A stretch of 64,000 nt of DNA from Oligoflexia bacterium (GCA_019694465.1 JAIBBV010000015.1:1-64000), one strand, 5' to 3'; counted from the stretch's first letter, positions 36,614 through 45,279 are shown. Program-made: numbers and translations. Notes: generated from the sequence alone by a model not told the origin.

Positions 36614-36874
36614 CAGCTGACTATCACTCCCACGGCTAGTAAATCATTTCGCCTCAAACGCGACTCCTGTGTAATCCACACCCCCGGGAAGGTTCGATTG
36701 CCAGGACGCCAATGCTATCCTTAGTGAGCGTTTGATAGTGTCGACGCCGATGAATCGCATGTTAGTGGAGCCTGGACAAAGCCGAACTGGATAGCCTAGC
36801 ACCCCTAAAGAAGTTTCCACTCTTTCCTCAGCTGTGCTAAAGGAAGGGGGGCAATTGGTCAACAAGGGTATAAA

Positions 36875-37978
36875 ATGAAAAAATCAGTCCTAAATAAGCT
36901 CAGCCCCCAACTTCGTTCCTTCATTTCGAAAGGCACCGTTCGCTCTCCAGGTCGCGAAACTCTCCCCAAGTCTATCGCCAACAGACACGACACTATCACT
37001 GCATTCGCTGAAAGGACTCTTAACCACTGCAATGGCGGAGCCACCATGGAGGCGGCGCTATGGCTGCGAGACCATCTAGGGCGCGGCGGCAAAATTGTTT
37101 GTACGATCGCGGGTGCCCTAAGCTCGTTCCAGGTAGGAGTGATGCTGGCCGAGCTAATTCGGCAGAATAAAATTCATCTTATCGCGGCGACTGGTGCAAA
37201 TCATGAAGAGTCCTATTATCGCTATGTCGCGCACTCCCACTACTCTTACATTCCCCGCTATACAGAGCTAACCCCGGCCCAGGAGGCCGAGCTAAGAGAT
37301 GCCGGCTTGCGGCGTATTACGGACACTTTTCTTCCTGAAGATGAGAGCGTGCGTATAATGGAGCCGCATCTGCTTAAGATGTGGAAGTCCGCAGAAAAGA
37401 AGGGCGAGCGCTACTTCCCACACGAGTATTTCCGGCGCCTATTTGCTGAGAAGCTTATTAAGCCTGACAGCGGCGCTAATCCCAATGACTGCTGGGCGTA
37501 TGCAGCTTATCAAAAGGATATCCCCATAGTAATTCCCGGATTTGAGGACTCCACTATGGGCAATATATTTGCGAGCTATACCTACCGCGGCTCACATAAG
37601 CGTAAGGGCGACGTTGTTGTAGACGGTTCTATCATGAAGTCCGGGCTCGAATATTTTCACCTCATGTATGATTGGTATCTAAAGACTTCTGCTAAAAGCC
37701 CTGTTGCCTTCTTGCAGCTTGGTGGCGGCATTGCTGGAGATTTTCCAATTTGCGTTGTGCCCTCGATAAAGCATGATCTTAAGATTCATAAGGTGCGTGA
37801 TTGGGCGGGTTTTGTTGAAATTGGCTCCTCGCCAATGTCATATGGATCCTACTCTGGAGCTGGTGGTAAGGAGAAAATCACCTGGGATAAGCTGTCTACA
37901 GCGAGCTATTTCCAGATAATTCAGAGCGATGTAACAGTTGCGTTTCCATGGATCGCCGCAGTGTTGCTAGGGTTATAG
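36875..37978 (+). CDS. Deoxyhypusine-synthase-like enzyme
   Basis: A protein of 367 residues of the deoxyhypusine synthase fold. TGANHEES and HSHYSYIPRY in the NAD-binding region, GFEDSTMGN in the core and the active-site lysine in ITWDKLS (about residue 339) are conserved. In eukaryotes the enzyme modifies eIF5A with an aminobutyl group from spermidine. Bacteria lack eIF5A, and several bacterial homologues are homospermidine or related polyamine synthases, so a polyamine role is more likely. It is convergent with the UbiA-like gene at 38004. No other polyamine gene is nearby. Confidence 0.88.
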   Translation: MKKSVLNKLSPQLRSFISKGTVRSPGRETLPKSIANRHDTITAFAERTLNHCNGGATMEAALWLRDHLGRGGKIVCTIAGALSSFQVGVMLAELIRQNKIHLIAATGANHEESYYRYVAHSHYSYIPRYTELTPAQEAELRDAGLRRITDTFLPEDESVRIMEPHLLKMWKSAEKKGERYFPHEYFRRLFAEKLIKPDSGANPNDCWAYAAYQKDIPIVIPGFEDSTMGNIFASYTYRGSHKRKGDVVVDGSIMKSGLEYFHLMYDWYLKTSAKSPVAFLQLGGGIAGDFPICVVPSIKHDLKIHKVRDWAGFVEIGSSPMSYGSYSGAGGKEKITWDKLSTASYFQIIQSDVTVAFPWIAAVLLGL

Positions 37979-38003
37979 CTAGCTTTGGCCGTTGCCGGCA
38001 GCG

Positions 38004-38798
38004 CTAATGCATGTAGCGTAGAGCAGCGACAATTAGCAAGAAGAGCAAAGTAAGCCCAGCCGTAGCGGTAGGTAGCAATGGTTCAAGCTCCCGAGCAGTG
38101 CGGTTCTTTATCCATAGATTTACTTTTGCTGCCAATGGCAGCAACAAAAATGTAGCTAGGTAAGTGGGAGGTAGTTGTCTCAGATAGGCGAGGGCCGCAA
38201 CGAAAGTTGGCCCCGCAAAAAGCAGTAGCTGCAGTGTGCGCTTGTTCTGAGCGCTTGCCTCGCCTCCACACTCTGAGATGAAGAAGGCGGTAGACAAGCT
38301 GCCGATACCCAGCCCAAATGCTACATATTGCCAGTGCAGACTTTGCCCAATGACTCCCAAGCTGGCGGTGCCGGCACAAGTCGCTGCCAGTAGGGCGAAA
38401 AGGGCAGCTAAATTATAGTTTTGGCGTTGAGCAAACGCGTCCCGTAAAGCGCTGAGTCCAATAAGTGCAAAAATAACTAGAAATATTTCTTCCGGAACAA
38501 GAGTGCGCAGCAGAGTCAACAGCGCCATGCCAATAAGCGTTAGTGAGATGAATGCAAAAAATGGTAACGCGCTGTTTTTAATACTACTCGTGTATTGCTC
38601 CTGTTTTTTTCTCAGCACGAGAAAGGCTAAGGGACGGGCGAGAGCCCAGCTTAGGAATATTGTCCAAAAATAAAGTAAAGCGCGAATTGTAATTGGAAGT
38701 TGAAAAAAATCACTTTGTAGACCCAGAACCGCGGGCCCCAACATATAAGGAAGTGTTGGGCAAATTCGACGCGTTACTCTAAAAATGTAGTTCCACAT
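38004..38798 (-). CDS. Polytopic membrane protein, weakly UbiA-like
   Basis: A protein of 264 residues with about nine hydrophobic segments. It has the layout and length of UbiA-superfamily prenyltransferases, and the segment FFISECGGEASAQNKRTL recalls the second UbiA Asp-rich loop ahead of GKRTLA. The Asp-rich catalytic motifs NxxxDxxxD and DxxxD are not seen, so it may be a degenerate member or an unrelated membrane protein. It is divergent from folE. Confidence 0.4.
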   Translation of the reverse strand: MWNYIFRVTRRICPTLPYMLGPAVLGLQSDFFQLPITIRALLYFWTIFLSWALARPLAFLVLRKKQEQYTSSIKNSALPFFAFISLTLIGMALLTLLRTLVPEEIFLVIFALIGLSALRDAFAQRQNYNLAALFALLAATCAGTASLGVIGQSLHWQYVAFGLGIGSLSTAFFISECGGEASAQNKRTLQLLLFAGPTFVAALAYLRQLPPTYLATFLLLPLAAKVNLWIKNRTARELEPLLPTATAGLTLLFLLIVAALRYMH

Positions 38799-38921
38799 AC
38801 ATGAAACTCATCTCACAATTGATGAGCTATGGCTATGGTGCGCCATGGAGGATGTCCGATTTGTCTAATTTGACCTGGGCGCGGGAGTTCTGAGAAACTG
38901 GGGCCCCTAAAGGTGATTTAG

Positions 38922-39533
38922 ATGTCGCAAGAAAGGCAAGCAAAAATAGAGCAGCTGTGGAGGCAGCTAATTGAAGTTATTGGCGAAGATCCCCAACGAG
39001 AGGGGCTTATTCGAACTCCTCAACGTGCTGCCAAGAGCATGCTGGACCTGGTTAGTGGCTATCGAGTCATCCCGGCCGATGTTGTTAACGGTGCGATATT
39101 TAAGGAAAAGTATCGCGGGGCCGTTAGCGTGCGCGATATCCGTTTCTTTTCTCTGTGCGAGCACCATATTCTTCCATTCTTTGGTCGTGTACATGTTTCC
39201 TATATCGCAGATGGTCGTATTCTTGGCCTTTCAAAAGTGGCTCGAATAGTTGAGACCTATTCTCGTCGCCTGCAGGTACAAGAACGTCTTACCGCTGAGA
39301 TCGCTCAGGCACTGATGGACCTTCTACAGCCAAAAGGTGTGGCCTGTGTGGTGCAAGCGGCACACCTTTGCATGATGATGCGCGGGGTAGAGCAACATAA
39401 TTCAGAGACACTTAGCTCCGTGTTTCTGGGGTGCTATGAGACAGATACCTCATTACGTAAAGAGTTTTTAGAATCTCTGAAAGTTCCATCTACGGCCCCA
39501 TTCGCCTGTGAGTGCGGGGAAGCCCTTGAGTAA
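38922..39533 (+). CDS. folE: GTP cyclohydrolase I
   Basis: A protein of 203 residues. The zinc ligands (Cys and His in FSLCEHHILPF, and Cys in AAHLCMMMRG) and GLSKVARIVE are those of FolE. It converts GTP to dihydroneopterin triphosphate, the first step of folate and also of queuosine/archaeosine precursor synthesis. It is followed by the two methyltransferase genes and then, on the opposite strand, by a TGT; a queuosine role is an inference. Confidence 0.95.
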   Translation: MSQERQAKIEQLWRQLIEVIGEDPQREGLIRTPQRAAKSMLDLVSGYRVIPADVVNGAIFKEKYRGAVSVRDIRFFSLCEHHILPFFGRVHVSYIADGRILGLSKVARIVETYSRRLQVQERLTAEIAQALMDLLQPKGVACVVQAAHLCMMMRGVEQHNSETLSSVFLGCYETDTSLRKEFLESLKVPSTAPFACECGEALE

Positions 39534-39566
39534 TTAGGTTCCAGTGAGAACGTAGGCGGCTTGGCC

Positions 39567-40382
39567 ATGGCTGAAGAAGATATATTCCTAGCAGCGACAG
39601 TCGCAAAGATACTCGAGAGTCGCAAGTATAAGGACATCGACAGTAGTCTTATCGAGTCTCTTGTTCGTGCGAATTTAGCTAAGAGCATCCCCAGGAAGGA
39701 GATTGAGGGGCGTGTCAGGGATAAGTTGCATCAGATTGGCGGAGCCTTTTTTGTTGGTTCAAACAAGTTCGACAAAGCGCTAGAGCTTTTGCGGAGTGCG
39801 GCAGAGTCAGGGGATTTAAAAGGATTTGAAGGCGCATGCGCTAAGGTCATGCAGCGGCATGCATCTACCGCTGAGCGACTAGAAATCTTGCCCCAGTTTT
39901 ATGACACGATCATTCCGCGTCTGCGCCAGCCCGTTCAACGTGTGCTTGACCTTGCATGTGGCTTGAATCCTTTGGCGCTGCCGTGGATGGGCCTACCTGC
40001 AGACACTGAATATCTCTGTTTTGATATCTACGCTGATGTTGTCGAGCTTTTAAATGAATTTTTCAGACTGGCCAAGGTGAATGGAAAGGCCCAAGTACGC
40101 GATCTATCAACTACCGTTCCTGATCAGGCGGGGGACGTGGCCTTTTTGCTGAAAGCCATACCTACTTTAGAGCAAATCGATCGCGAAGCCGGTGTAAGGC
40201 TGCTGCAGCAATTGCCAGTAAGAGATATTATTGTGTCCTGGCCAATTAAGAGTTTGGGCGGCAAGAATAAAGGTATGCTAAGTACATACTCTGAACATTT
40301 CGAAGAAATAGTGAAACCATATGCGTGGGAGACTGAAAGCTTTTGTTTCCAGAATGAAATGGTTTACCTCATTCATAAATAG
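39567..40382 (+). CDS. 16S rRNA (G1405-N7) methyltransferase-family protein, ArmA/Rmt/FmrO type
   Basis: About 271 residues from the ATG at 39567 (a TTG at 39561 is the alternative). Motifs of the aminoglycoside-resistance methyltransferases appear in order: HASTAERL (about 98-105), the SAM motif RVLDLACGLNPLALPWM (125-141), CFDIYADVVE, ADVAFLLKAIPTLEQ-like (190-203) and VSWPIKSLGGKNKGM (about 223-237). Family members methylate N7 of G1405 in the decoding site and confer resistance to 4,6-disubstituted deoxystreptamines. Intact motifs suggest a working enzyme, but resistance is untested. A diverged paralogue follows after 3 bp. Confidence 0.88.
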   Translation: MAEEDIFLAATVAKILESRKYKDIDSSLIESLVRANLAKSIPRKEIEGRVRDKLHQIGGAFFVGSNKFDKALELLRSAAESGDLKGFEGACAKVMQRHASTAERLEILPQFYDTIIPRLRQPVQRVLDLACGLNPLALPWMGLPADTEYLCFDIYADVVELLNEFFRLAKVNGKAQVRDLSTTVPDQAGDVAFLLKAIPTLEQIDREAGVRLLQQLPVRDIIVSWPIKSLGGKNKGMLSTYSEHFEEIVKPYAWETESFCFQNEMVYLIHK

Positions 40383-40385
40383 CTG

Positions 40386-41243
40386 ATGAAACAGGCCTGG
40401 AAGCAAGATAGTAATCCAGCTCTGAGTGATTCTCAGCTCATAGAGCTGAGTGACAAAATTGCTCAGTCGGCGAAATATAAGCAACTCTGCAAGGCAACTA
40501 TTCTCGATATAGTTAGGAAAGAGGCTAGGCGCGCGGGGACCAAGGCTGAATTGGAAGGGCGTGTCCGAGAGAAACTACATCGCGTGGCGGCTCTTTACTT
40601 AGAGAAACAGCGTAGCGCCAAGCTAAAGAAATTGCTGCTTGAGGTTAGTGAATCTGGAGATTCTGTGCTGATCGAGAAGGCCTGCCGTGAGATCCTCGCT
40701 ACGCACGCTTCAACCGCGGAGCGTCTAGGGGAACTGGAGCAGACCTATCAAAAACTTTGGAAAATTACGGGTGTACCTGCAAGCATTCTAGATTTGGCAG
40801 CTGCTTTTCACCCCTTTGGCTTTCGCTGGATGGGATTGGATCCAGCTAAGACAAAGTACTTTGCCTACGATATAAATGCTGACTTTGTTGAGCTCCTGAG
40901 AAGCTATTTTGAGCTCGACAAGCTGAATGCCAAAGCCATCTTTCGAGACGTGCTAGTCGATCCACCCCAGGAATCGGCCGATGTGGCGTTCTTCTTAAAA
41001 ATGTATCACTGCCTTGAGAATCGTGAAGCGGGCTCTGTCTTGCCATGGCTTGAGAAACTGAATGTAGACCACATAATTATTTCTCTGCCGCGCGCTAGCC
41101 TTGGGAAAAGTGAGAGGAGTGTAGGGCTTCGGTACATCGAAGAGCTAAGGCAGTATGCTACTCTGAGGGGGCTGCCCTTAAGTGAAGAGTTTAGTCCAGA
41201 TGAGCATTTTCTGGTTTTGAAACTTGCCAACAAACATAGCTAG
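40386..41243 (+). CDS. Diverged paralogue of the G1405-type rRNA methyltransferase
   Basis: A protein of 285 residues, a tandem copy of the gene before it: matching N-terminal helical part, HASTAERL (about 107-114), FAYDINADFVELL, ADVAFFLKMYHCLENREA and a terminal VLKLAN. The SAM-binding motif reads SILDLAAAFHPFGFRWMG (133-150), so the Cys-Gly-Leu-Asn of the family is replaced, and the SLGG motif is altered (ISLPRASLGKSERS). It may have a changed or lost methyl-transfer activity, or act with the upstream enzyme. It ends 4 bp inside the convergent TGT gene. Confidence 0.75.
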   Translation: MKQAWKQDSNPALSDSQLIELSDKIAQSAKYKQLCKATILDIVRKEARRAGTKAELEGRVREKLHRVAALYLEKQRSAKLKKLLLEVSESGDSVLIEKACREILATHASTAERLGELEQTYQKLWKITGVPASILDLAAAFHPFGFRWMGLDPAKTKYFAYDINADFVELLRSYFELDKLNAKAIFRDVLVDPPQESADVAFFLKMYHCLENREAGSVLPWLEKLNVDHIIISLPRASLGKSERSVGLRYIEELRQYATLRGLPLSEEFSPDEHFLVLKLANKHS

Positions 41244-42418
41244 CGCTTATCGCGCCAAGTCGTTTGAAGAATACCTGCCAGGTCCGCCATAAAACGCAAG
41301 TTGTGTATCGTGGCCATGCGTGCATACAAGTCAGACTTGGCAGCGTGCAAGTAGTGTAGTGCTGCTGCGCTGTATTGTTTGCAGCACATGCCGGTGCAGT
41401 TTGGAGAAAGTGGTTCATCCAAGCTACGGTAGCGTTCGTTGTCAATGTAGACAAAACTAAACCAGCGCTCGTCGTTTAAATCTGCTGCGCTGGGCTTAGC
41501 TACGTTGCTTACATACAAACGCCCGTTACGAGCGTCTTTGGTCGGCATAGCGCAGTCAAAGATGCCGTAATTCATATCAGCGCAACGTGTAACGCTGTGT
41601 GGATGCCCAATCCCTAGTGCGTGTAAGGGGAACTGCGCAGGTATGAGCGAGCGCACGTATTGTAGTACGTCGACAAGTAAGTTCTTTTTCTCGTCGAGAG
41701 GCCAGCCGCCAAAACCATAACCATCAAAACCGATCTCAATTAGTGCCTCAGCGCAAGCTTTTCGTAGAGCGTGAGAATTGCCTCCTTGAACAATGGCGAA
41801 AAGGAGCGGGCGCTCATGCGCTGGAATCTCCTTTTCTGCTAATAAACGGTCGTATTCAGCGCGACTGCGGCGTGCCCATTCCACAGTGCGCTTGACCGAG
41901 CGCTCTTGTACTGAAATGTCGTCGCTGGCGTGGGTGCATTCATCCAGACAGAACATTACATCCGAACCTAAGCGAAACTGCTTTTGAATAACTTTTTCAG
42001 GCGACAGAATGACCTTTTCCCCGTCGCCAGCTGGTCTAAATACAATTTCGCTGTCTGTTACTGTCCCAAATTTCTTGTTCTGTCGAATGATTGAGTAAGT
42101 CTGAAATCCGCCAGAATCAGTGATGATTGGACCATCCCATGCTAACAGTTTGTGCAAGCCGCCCACAGCACGGATTACGTTTGTGCCTGGCTTTTCCATT
42201 AAGCAGAAGGCGTTCATCATTAGTGCGTGAATGCCAGCTGCATGTAAGTCATTAGTGTCCAGCCCGCCTTTTACAAAGCCGTGGGTGGCATCGGGCAGAT
42301 AAACCGGGAGTTTTAACTCGCCATTCTTTAATTGCAGAGTGTTTCGATTTTGCAGACCGGTGGGCGTGGTAGCACCGCTTGGGCTGGAAGCTATTATTGT
42401 TGGCTGGTGGTCATGCAT
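41240..42418 (-). CDS. tRNA-guanine transglycosylase (TGT) family protein, variant site
   Basis: A protein of 392 residues, slightly longer than bacterial TGT. The nucleophile region FDCAMPTKDARNG and the acid-base IITDSGGFQ are conserved. The substrate loop reads FGGWPLDE rather than the GGLSVGE typical of queuosine TGT, and the zinc-binding cluster is NCTGMCCKQYS, lacking one expected Cys position. These differences suggest a different deazaguanine substrate or target. FolE, first step of preQ0 synthesis, lies 1.7 kb away. It is divergent from ubiE, with starts about 210 bp apart. Confidence 0.8.
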   Translation of the reverse strand: MHDHQPTIIASSPSGATTPTGLQNRNTLQLKNGELKLPVYLPDATHGFVKGGLDTNDLHAAGIHALMMNAFCLMEKPGTNVIRAVGGLHKLLAWDGPIITDSGGFQTYSIIRQNKKFGTVTDSEIVFRPAGDGEKVILSPEKVIQKQFRLGSDVMFCLDECTHASDDISVQERSVKRTVEWARRSRAEYDRLLAEKEIPAHERPLLFAIVQGGNSHALRKACAEALIEIGFDGYGFGGWPLDEKKNLLVDVLQYVRSLIPAQFPLHALGIGHPHSVTRCADMNYGIFDCAMPTKDARNGRLYVSNVAKPSAADLNDERWFSFVYIDNERYRSLDEPLSPNCTGMCCKQYSAAALHYLHAAKSDLYARMATIHNLRFMADLAGILQTTWRDKR

Positions 42419-42626
42419 ATTGAAGCGAAGAGTTTAGCATACAACTTGAGGCAAGCATATGTCGCATTAGGTGGGGTTGAAGAAGTAAGAATGCCCATGC
42501 TAATCAAGAGGGCCTCGCTACAAAAGCCTTCAGCGTTTGCCGCGCCATCCTTGGCGCGAATAGAAGCTATTTTTGAAACAGCTTCTAGTTAGACTTTTGG
42601 CTTCCAAAGCGATAGAAAGCTGAGCG

Positions 42627-43334
42627 ATGACTAAAGCTGAAGTTTCAATTCCACGTGTCGTAGGTCCTGAAGTGCGGGTCATGTTCGGGTCAATTGCTGA
42701 ACGCTACGACATTACTAATTCAGTGCTCAGTATGGGCACGCACTACCTTTGGAGGCGGCGCTTGTTCCACTATGTGCCAACTCTAGCGCAGGGTATTGCG
42801 TTAGATGTTTGTACCGGTACCGGTGATCTACTAATGCTATTGCGCCGGAAGATTGGGCGAGTAATTGGAGTTGATTTTTGTCGGCCCATGATGAGCGCAG
42901 GGCGCAAACGTGCTGGTAGGGACAAGCTTTCATTCGTGCAGGGAGATGCCTTGAAATTGTCTTTCCCTGATAGATTTTTCGATGTACTAACGGTTGCCTT
43001 TGGGGTGCGCAATCTTGAGGACTTGGGCACGGGCCTGCGGGAGATGGGGCGGGTGCTAAAACCAGGTGGGCAATTGCTTATATTGGAATTTGGGCAACCA
43101 CGTGGCAAGTTGTTTGGCCTATTGTATCGGTTCTATAGTCGCCATTGTATGCCTCTAATTGGTGGATTGCTGACAGGAAACCGAGCTGCATACTCTTACC
43201 TTCCAAAGACTGCGGGAGTTTTTCCGTGTGGGGAGCAGTTCTGCGTTTTTCTGCGAGCAGCAGGCTTCAAGATTGTTGCTTGCGAAGAGCTCACAGGTGG
43301 TGTGGCCTATCTCTACGTTGCCCAGCTTGGGTAG
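42627..43334 (+). CDS. ubiE: Demethylmenaquinone/ubiquinone methyltransferase (UbiE/MenG)
   Basis: A protein of 235 residues. The SAM motif LDVCTGTGDLL, VAFGVRNLED and GGVAYLYVA are the UbiE/MenG signature. It methylates the demethylmenaquinone ring at the last step. The rest of the presumed menaquinone genes (44602-49031) lie 1.3 kb downstream on the same strand, so menaquinone, not ubiquinone, is the likely product. The ATG at 42627 is preceded by a weak site. Confidence 0.88.
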   Translation: MTKAEVSIPRVVGPEVRVMFGSIAERYDITNSVLSMGTHYLWRRRLFHYVPTLAQGIALDVCTGTGDLLMLLRRKIGRVIGVDFCRPMMSAGRKRAGRDKLSFVQGDALKLSFPDRFFDVLTVAFGVRNLEDLGTGLREMGRVLKPGGQLLILEFGQPRGKLFGLLYRFYSRHCMPLIGGLLTGNRAAYSYLPKTAGVFPCGEQFCVFLRAAGFKIVACEELTGGVAYLYVAQLG

Positions 43335-43455
43335 CATCATGCTGCGAATCGAAGATTCCAGCATAAGGCGTCGCAATAAGAATGTCTCAGGTGTCCTTGA
43401 CGGGATCGTGTGTTGAGCGAAGCGAAGTAATTTACTGCATCGTATTGAGCACTCC

Positions 43456-43675
43456 TATAAACCCTGCGCGAGTGAGCTTTGACAAAAACTCACTCGCAAT
43501 AACAGGGCCATCTTGGCGAAGCCAAGTGGACCAGTAGAGCACACAAACCCCGCCGACAGGTGGCGGCACTACTTAGCGTGCGTAACAAATTGAAAGCCTA
43601 TATTGATGGCCCTAAGGAAAGAATAGCAGTGATTTTGAGGTAAATCGGCATTTGATCCTCGGGGCTTAGGGTTTA
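43456..43675 (-). repeat. Repeat copy A of a structured intergenic element, inverted to copy B
   Basis: The reverse complement of this 220-bp stretch is plainly related, by eye at about 80-85 percent, to copy B at 58642-58867, from TAAACCCTAAGCCCCGAGG to AGGGTTTATA. It contains CTTGGC-TTC-GCCAAG and the hairpin GCGAGTGAG...CTCACTCGC with a 4-nt loop of TGTC (GACA on this strand). The element lies outside genes. It could be a REP-like dispersed repeat or encode a structured RNA. Similarity was judged by reading. Confidence 0.85.
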
Positions 43676-43691
43676 CTCGTCTTCTGCGGCT

Positions 43692-43768
43692 CGACTTGGC
43701 TACACCAAGATCTCGCTCGCCCAGCTTCATCCATTTTTTGTCAAAAATGAATGAAGCTGGGTTTATTT
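43692..43768 (+). repeat. Repeat copy C, diverged and partial
   Basis: This stretch has the same layout as the 3' third of copies A and B: CTTGG-ctaca-CCAAG, then a long hairpin, then GGGTTTAT. The hairpin at 43720-43761 has a 19-position stem with one C/A mismatch and a TGTC loop, but its sequence differs from those in A and B. Retained pairing with changed bases points to selection on structure. It is oriented as B and opposite to A. Confidence 0.65.
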
Positions 43769-43835
43769 GTGAGCCCTGGGCTGTGTTTGATATTTAAAAA
43801 GTGTTAGAGTGCCGTGCACGAATAAATGGAGCTAT

Positions 43836-44330
43836 ATGTCTAAGAAAGTAAGTGCCGTAAAGAAGGCCCCGATCACGCTCGCCTCAGTGGTGATGGTCTT
43901 CACAAAGTCTTCACATCATGGTTTGGCGCTAATTGAAGCGGAGCTAGTGACTATCGAAGGTCTGACATTCCTGCGTGGAATACAAGTGACTGGGAAGGAA
44001 TGGCACCGCATGGAGAGAAAACGCACTCTAATCCCCTTCGATCATGTAGCGTCTATAGTCGAATTTGAGTACGAAGATGACCTGTGGCGGGAGCCGCAAC
44101 CGAAGCATATTCGCTTGCCAGATGAGGAGAATCAGTACACACCTCTTACCTCTCATACCCAGCCGGATGCGCAGGGACAGGGTGCCCACATTGGCGGCCG
44201 TAATAGTGGTGGAGATGGGTCATTCCATCGTGGCGGACGTAAGCGACATCGCCACAATAATCGCAACCGACATCATGGTGGAAACCAGGGGCGCTTTCCG
44301 TCTTCTGGTGGATTCTCCCAGGGTGAGTAG
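43836..44330 (+). CDS. Hypothetical protein with Gly/His/Arg-rich RNA-binding-like tail
   Basis: About 164 residues from the ATG at 43836, with GGAG five bases upstream. The N-terminal 90 residues look like a small beta-rich domain (ITLASVVMVFTKSSHHGLALIEAELV). The rest is low in complexity with GGRKRHRHNNRNRHH and GGNQ blocks, typical of nucleic-acid-binding tails. No family recognised. Resembles in outline an Hfq- or S1-type RNA partner but with no match. It lies just after the structured repeats, which is suggestive but may be chance. Confidence 0.55.
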   Translation: MSKKVSAVKKAPITLASVVMVFTKSSHHGLALIEAELVTIEGLTFLRGIQVTGKEWHRMERKRTLIPFDHVASIVEFEYEDDLWREPQPKHIRLPDEENQYTPLTSHTQPDAQGQGAHIGGRNSGGDGSFHRGGRKRHRHNNRNRHHGGNQGRFPSSGGFSQGE

Positions 44331-44601
44331 TTGGGTTGCTTCGCCGTAGACTGCATTAGTGCCATGGCCCTTTTGATTAGCGCCTGGTCCTACTAAATGA
44401 GTTCAGTCAAGTTGTCTGTGTCTTTTCAGTAGGCTGGTCTTCTTAGAGGCAGCGGATACCCTCGTGGCATCGAGTACTTACGCCTAGTCGCTATCTGGGA
44501 CTATGGGAGAGTGGCTTAAATGGGATTAACTCGCTCTATATGCCAATCCTTTGTGTTAGAAAATTGAATTAGTGTATGCTCTGGCCTGCAGAGAGTGTGA
44601 C

Positions 44602-45279
44602 ATGAACGACGCAAGCCGTACCGCACATGGAGCATGGATATTTGGCATCACCGGCGCTAGCGGGATGCGCTACGCTTTGCGCTTGTTGGAGATTTGTTCA
44701 ACCATCCTGCCGGAGCTACACGTTGTAATATCTGAGGCCGGACTACGGGTCTTAAGGGAAGAGGAAAATAAGTCCCTTTCCTACGCTTCCCTTAATATGC
44801 AGCGCTTGTGTGGAGTCGACCGCGACAATGTAGTCTTCTATAACCCACGTGATATCGGGGCCCGTATTGCTTCTGGCTCCATGCTTTTCGAGGGCATGGT
44901 AATAGTGCCCTGCACGACTGGCACGATGGCGGCCGTTGCACACGGAATTTGTGATAATCTTGTGCACCGAGCCGCTGATGTAACTCTTAAGGAGCGTAGA
45001 AAGCTCGTAGTTGTTCCTCGTGAGACGCCACTTTCTACGATTCATTTAGAGAATATGCTTACTTTGTCGCGCGCCGGGGCGGCGCTTGTTCCAGCTATGC
45101 CCGGGTTTTACCATCAGCCAGCGTCGATAGATGAGCTGGTTGATATGATGGTGATGAAAATCCTCGATCAAATGGGAATACCAAATTCCCTGGTAAAGAG
45201 ATGGAAGGAGGATCTGAGCGCAGATATTGGGCGTGCGGCGGTTGTAGGGCAACCTAAATTCGCCACTGAGGTTGCTTAA
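44602..45279 (+). CDS. ubiX: Flavin prenyltransferase UbiX-like (MqnM-type)
   Basis: About 225 residues from the ATG at 44602 (an in-frame GTG at 44572 is less likely). GITGASGMRYA is the flavin-binding start, and VPCTTGTMAAVAHGICDNLVHRAADVTLKERRKLVVVPRETPL is the UbiX core. It makes prenylated FMN for UbiD-type decarboxylases. The matching UbiD/MqnL is not in the window. The following gene starts within the stop codon (overlap 1 bp), which ties it to the menaquinone cluster. Confidence 0.92.
   Translation: MNDASRTAHGAWIFGITGASGMRYALRLLEICSTILPELHVVISEAGLRVLREEENKSLSYASLNMQRLCGVDRDNVVFYNPRDIGARIASGSMLFEGMVIVPCTTGTMAAVAHGICDNLVHRAADVTLKERRKLVVVPRETPLSTIHLENMLTLSRAGAALVPAMPGFYHQPASIDELVDMMVMKILDQMGIPNSLVKRWKEDLSADIGRAAVVGQPKFATEVA

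Larger units (their letters stand above)
43335..43835. other. Intergenic region holding structured repeats
   Basis: No coding sequence seen. Most of this stretch is made of repeat copies A (43456-43675) and C (about 43692-43768), described separately. The start of the following gene is at 43836. Confidence 0.7.

Noticed and set aside
36680-36705. GGTTCGATTGCC as a tRNA T-loop
   Set aside because: No matching acceptor, D or anticodon stems could be found around it.
36644-36865. 73-codon minus-strand frame upstream of the deoxyhypusine-synthase-like gene
   Set aside because: No good start codon or ribosome-binding site and no known features; the region is more likely a promoter.
42413-42592. 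Possible 59-residue protein ahead of ubiE
   Set aside because: It overlaps the TGT start and has no ribosome-binding site or recognisable feature; may still be real.
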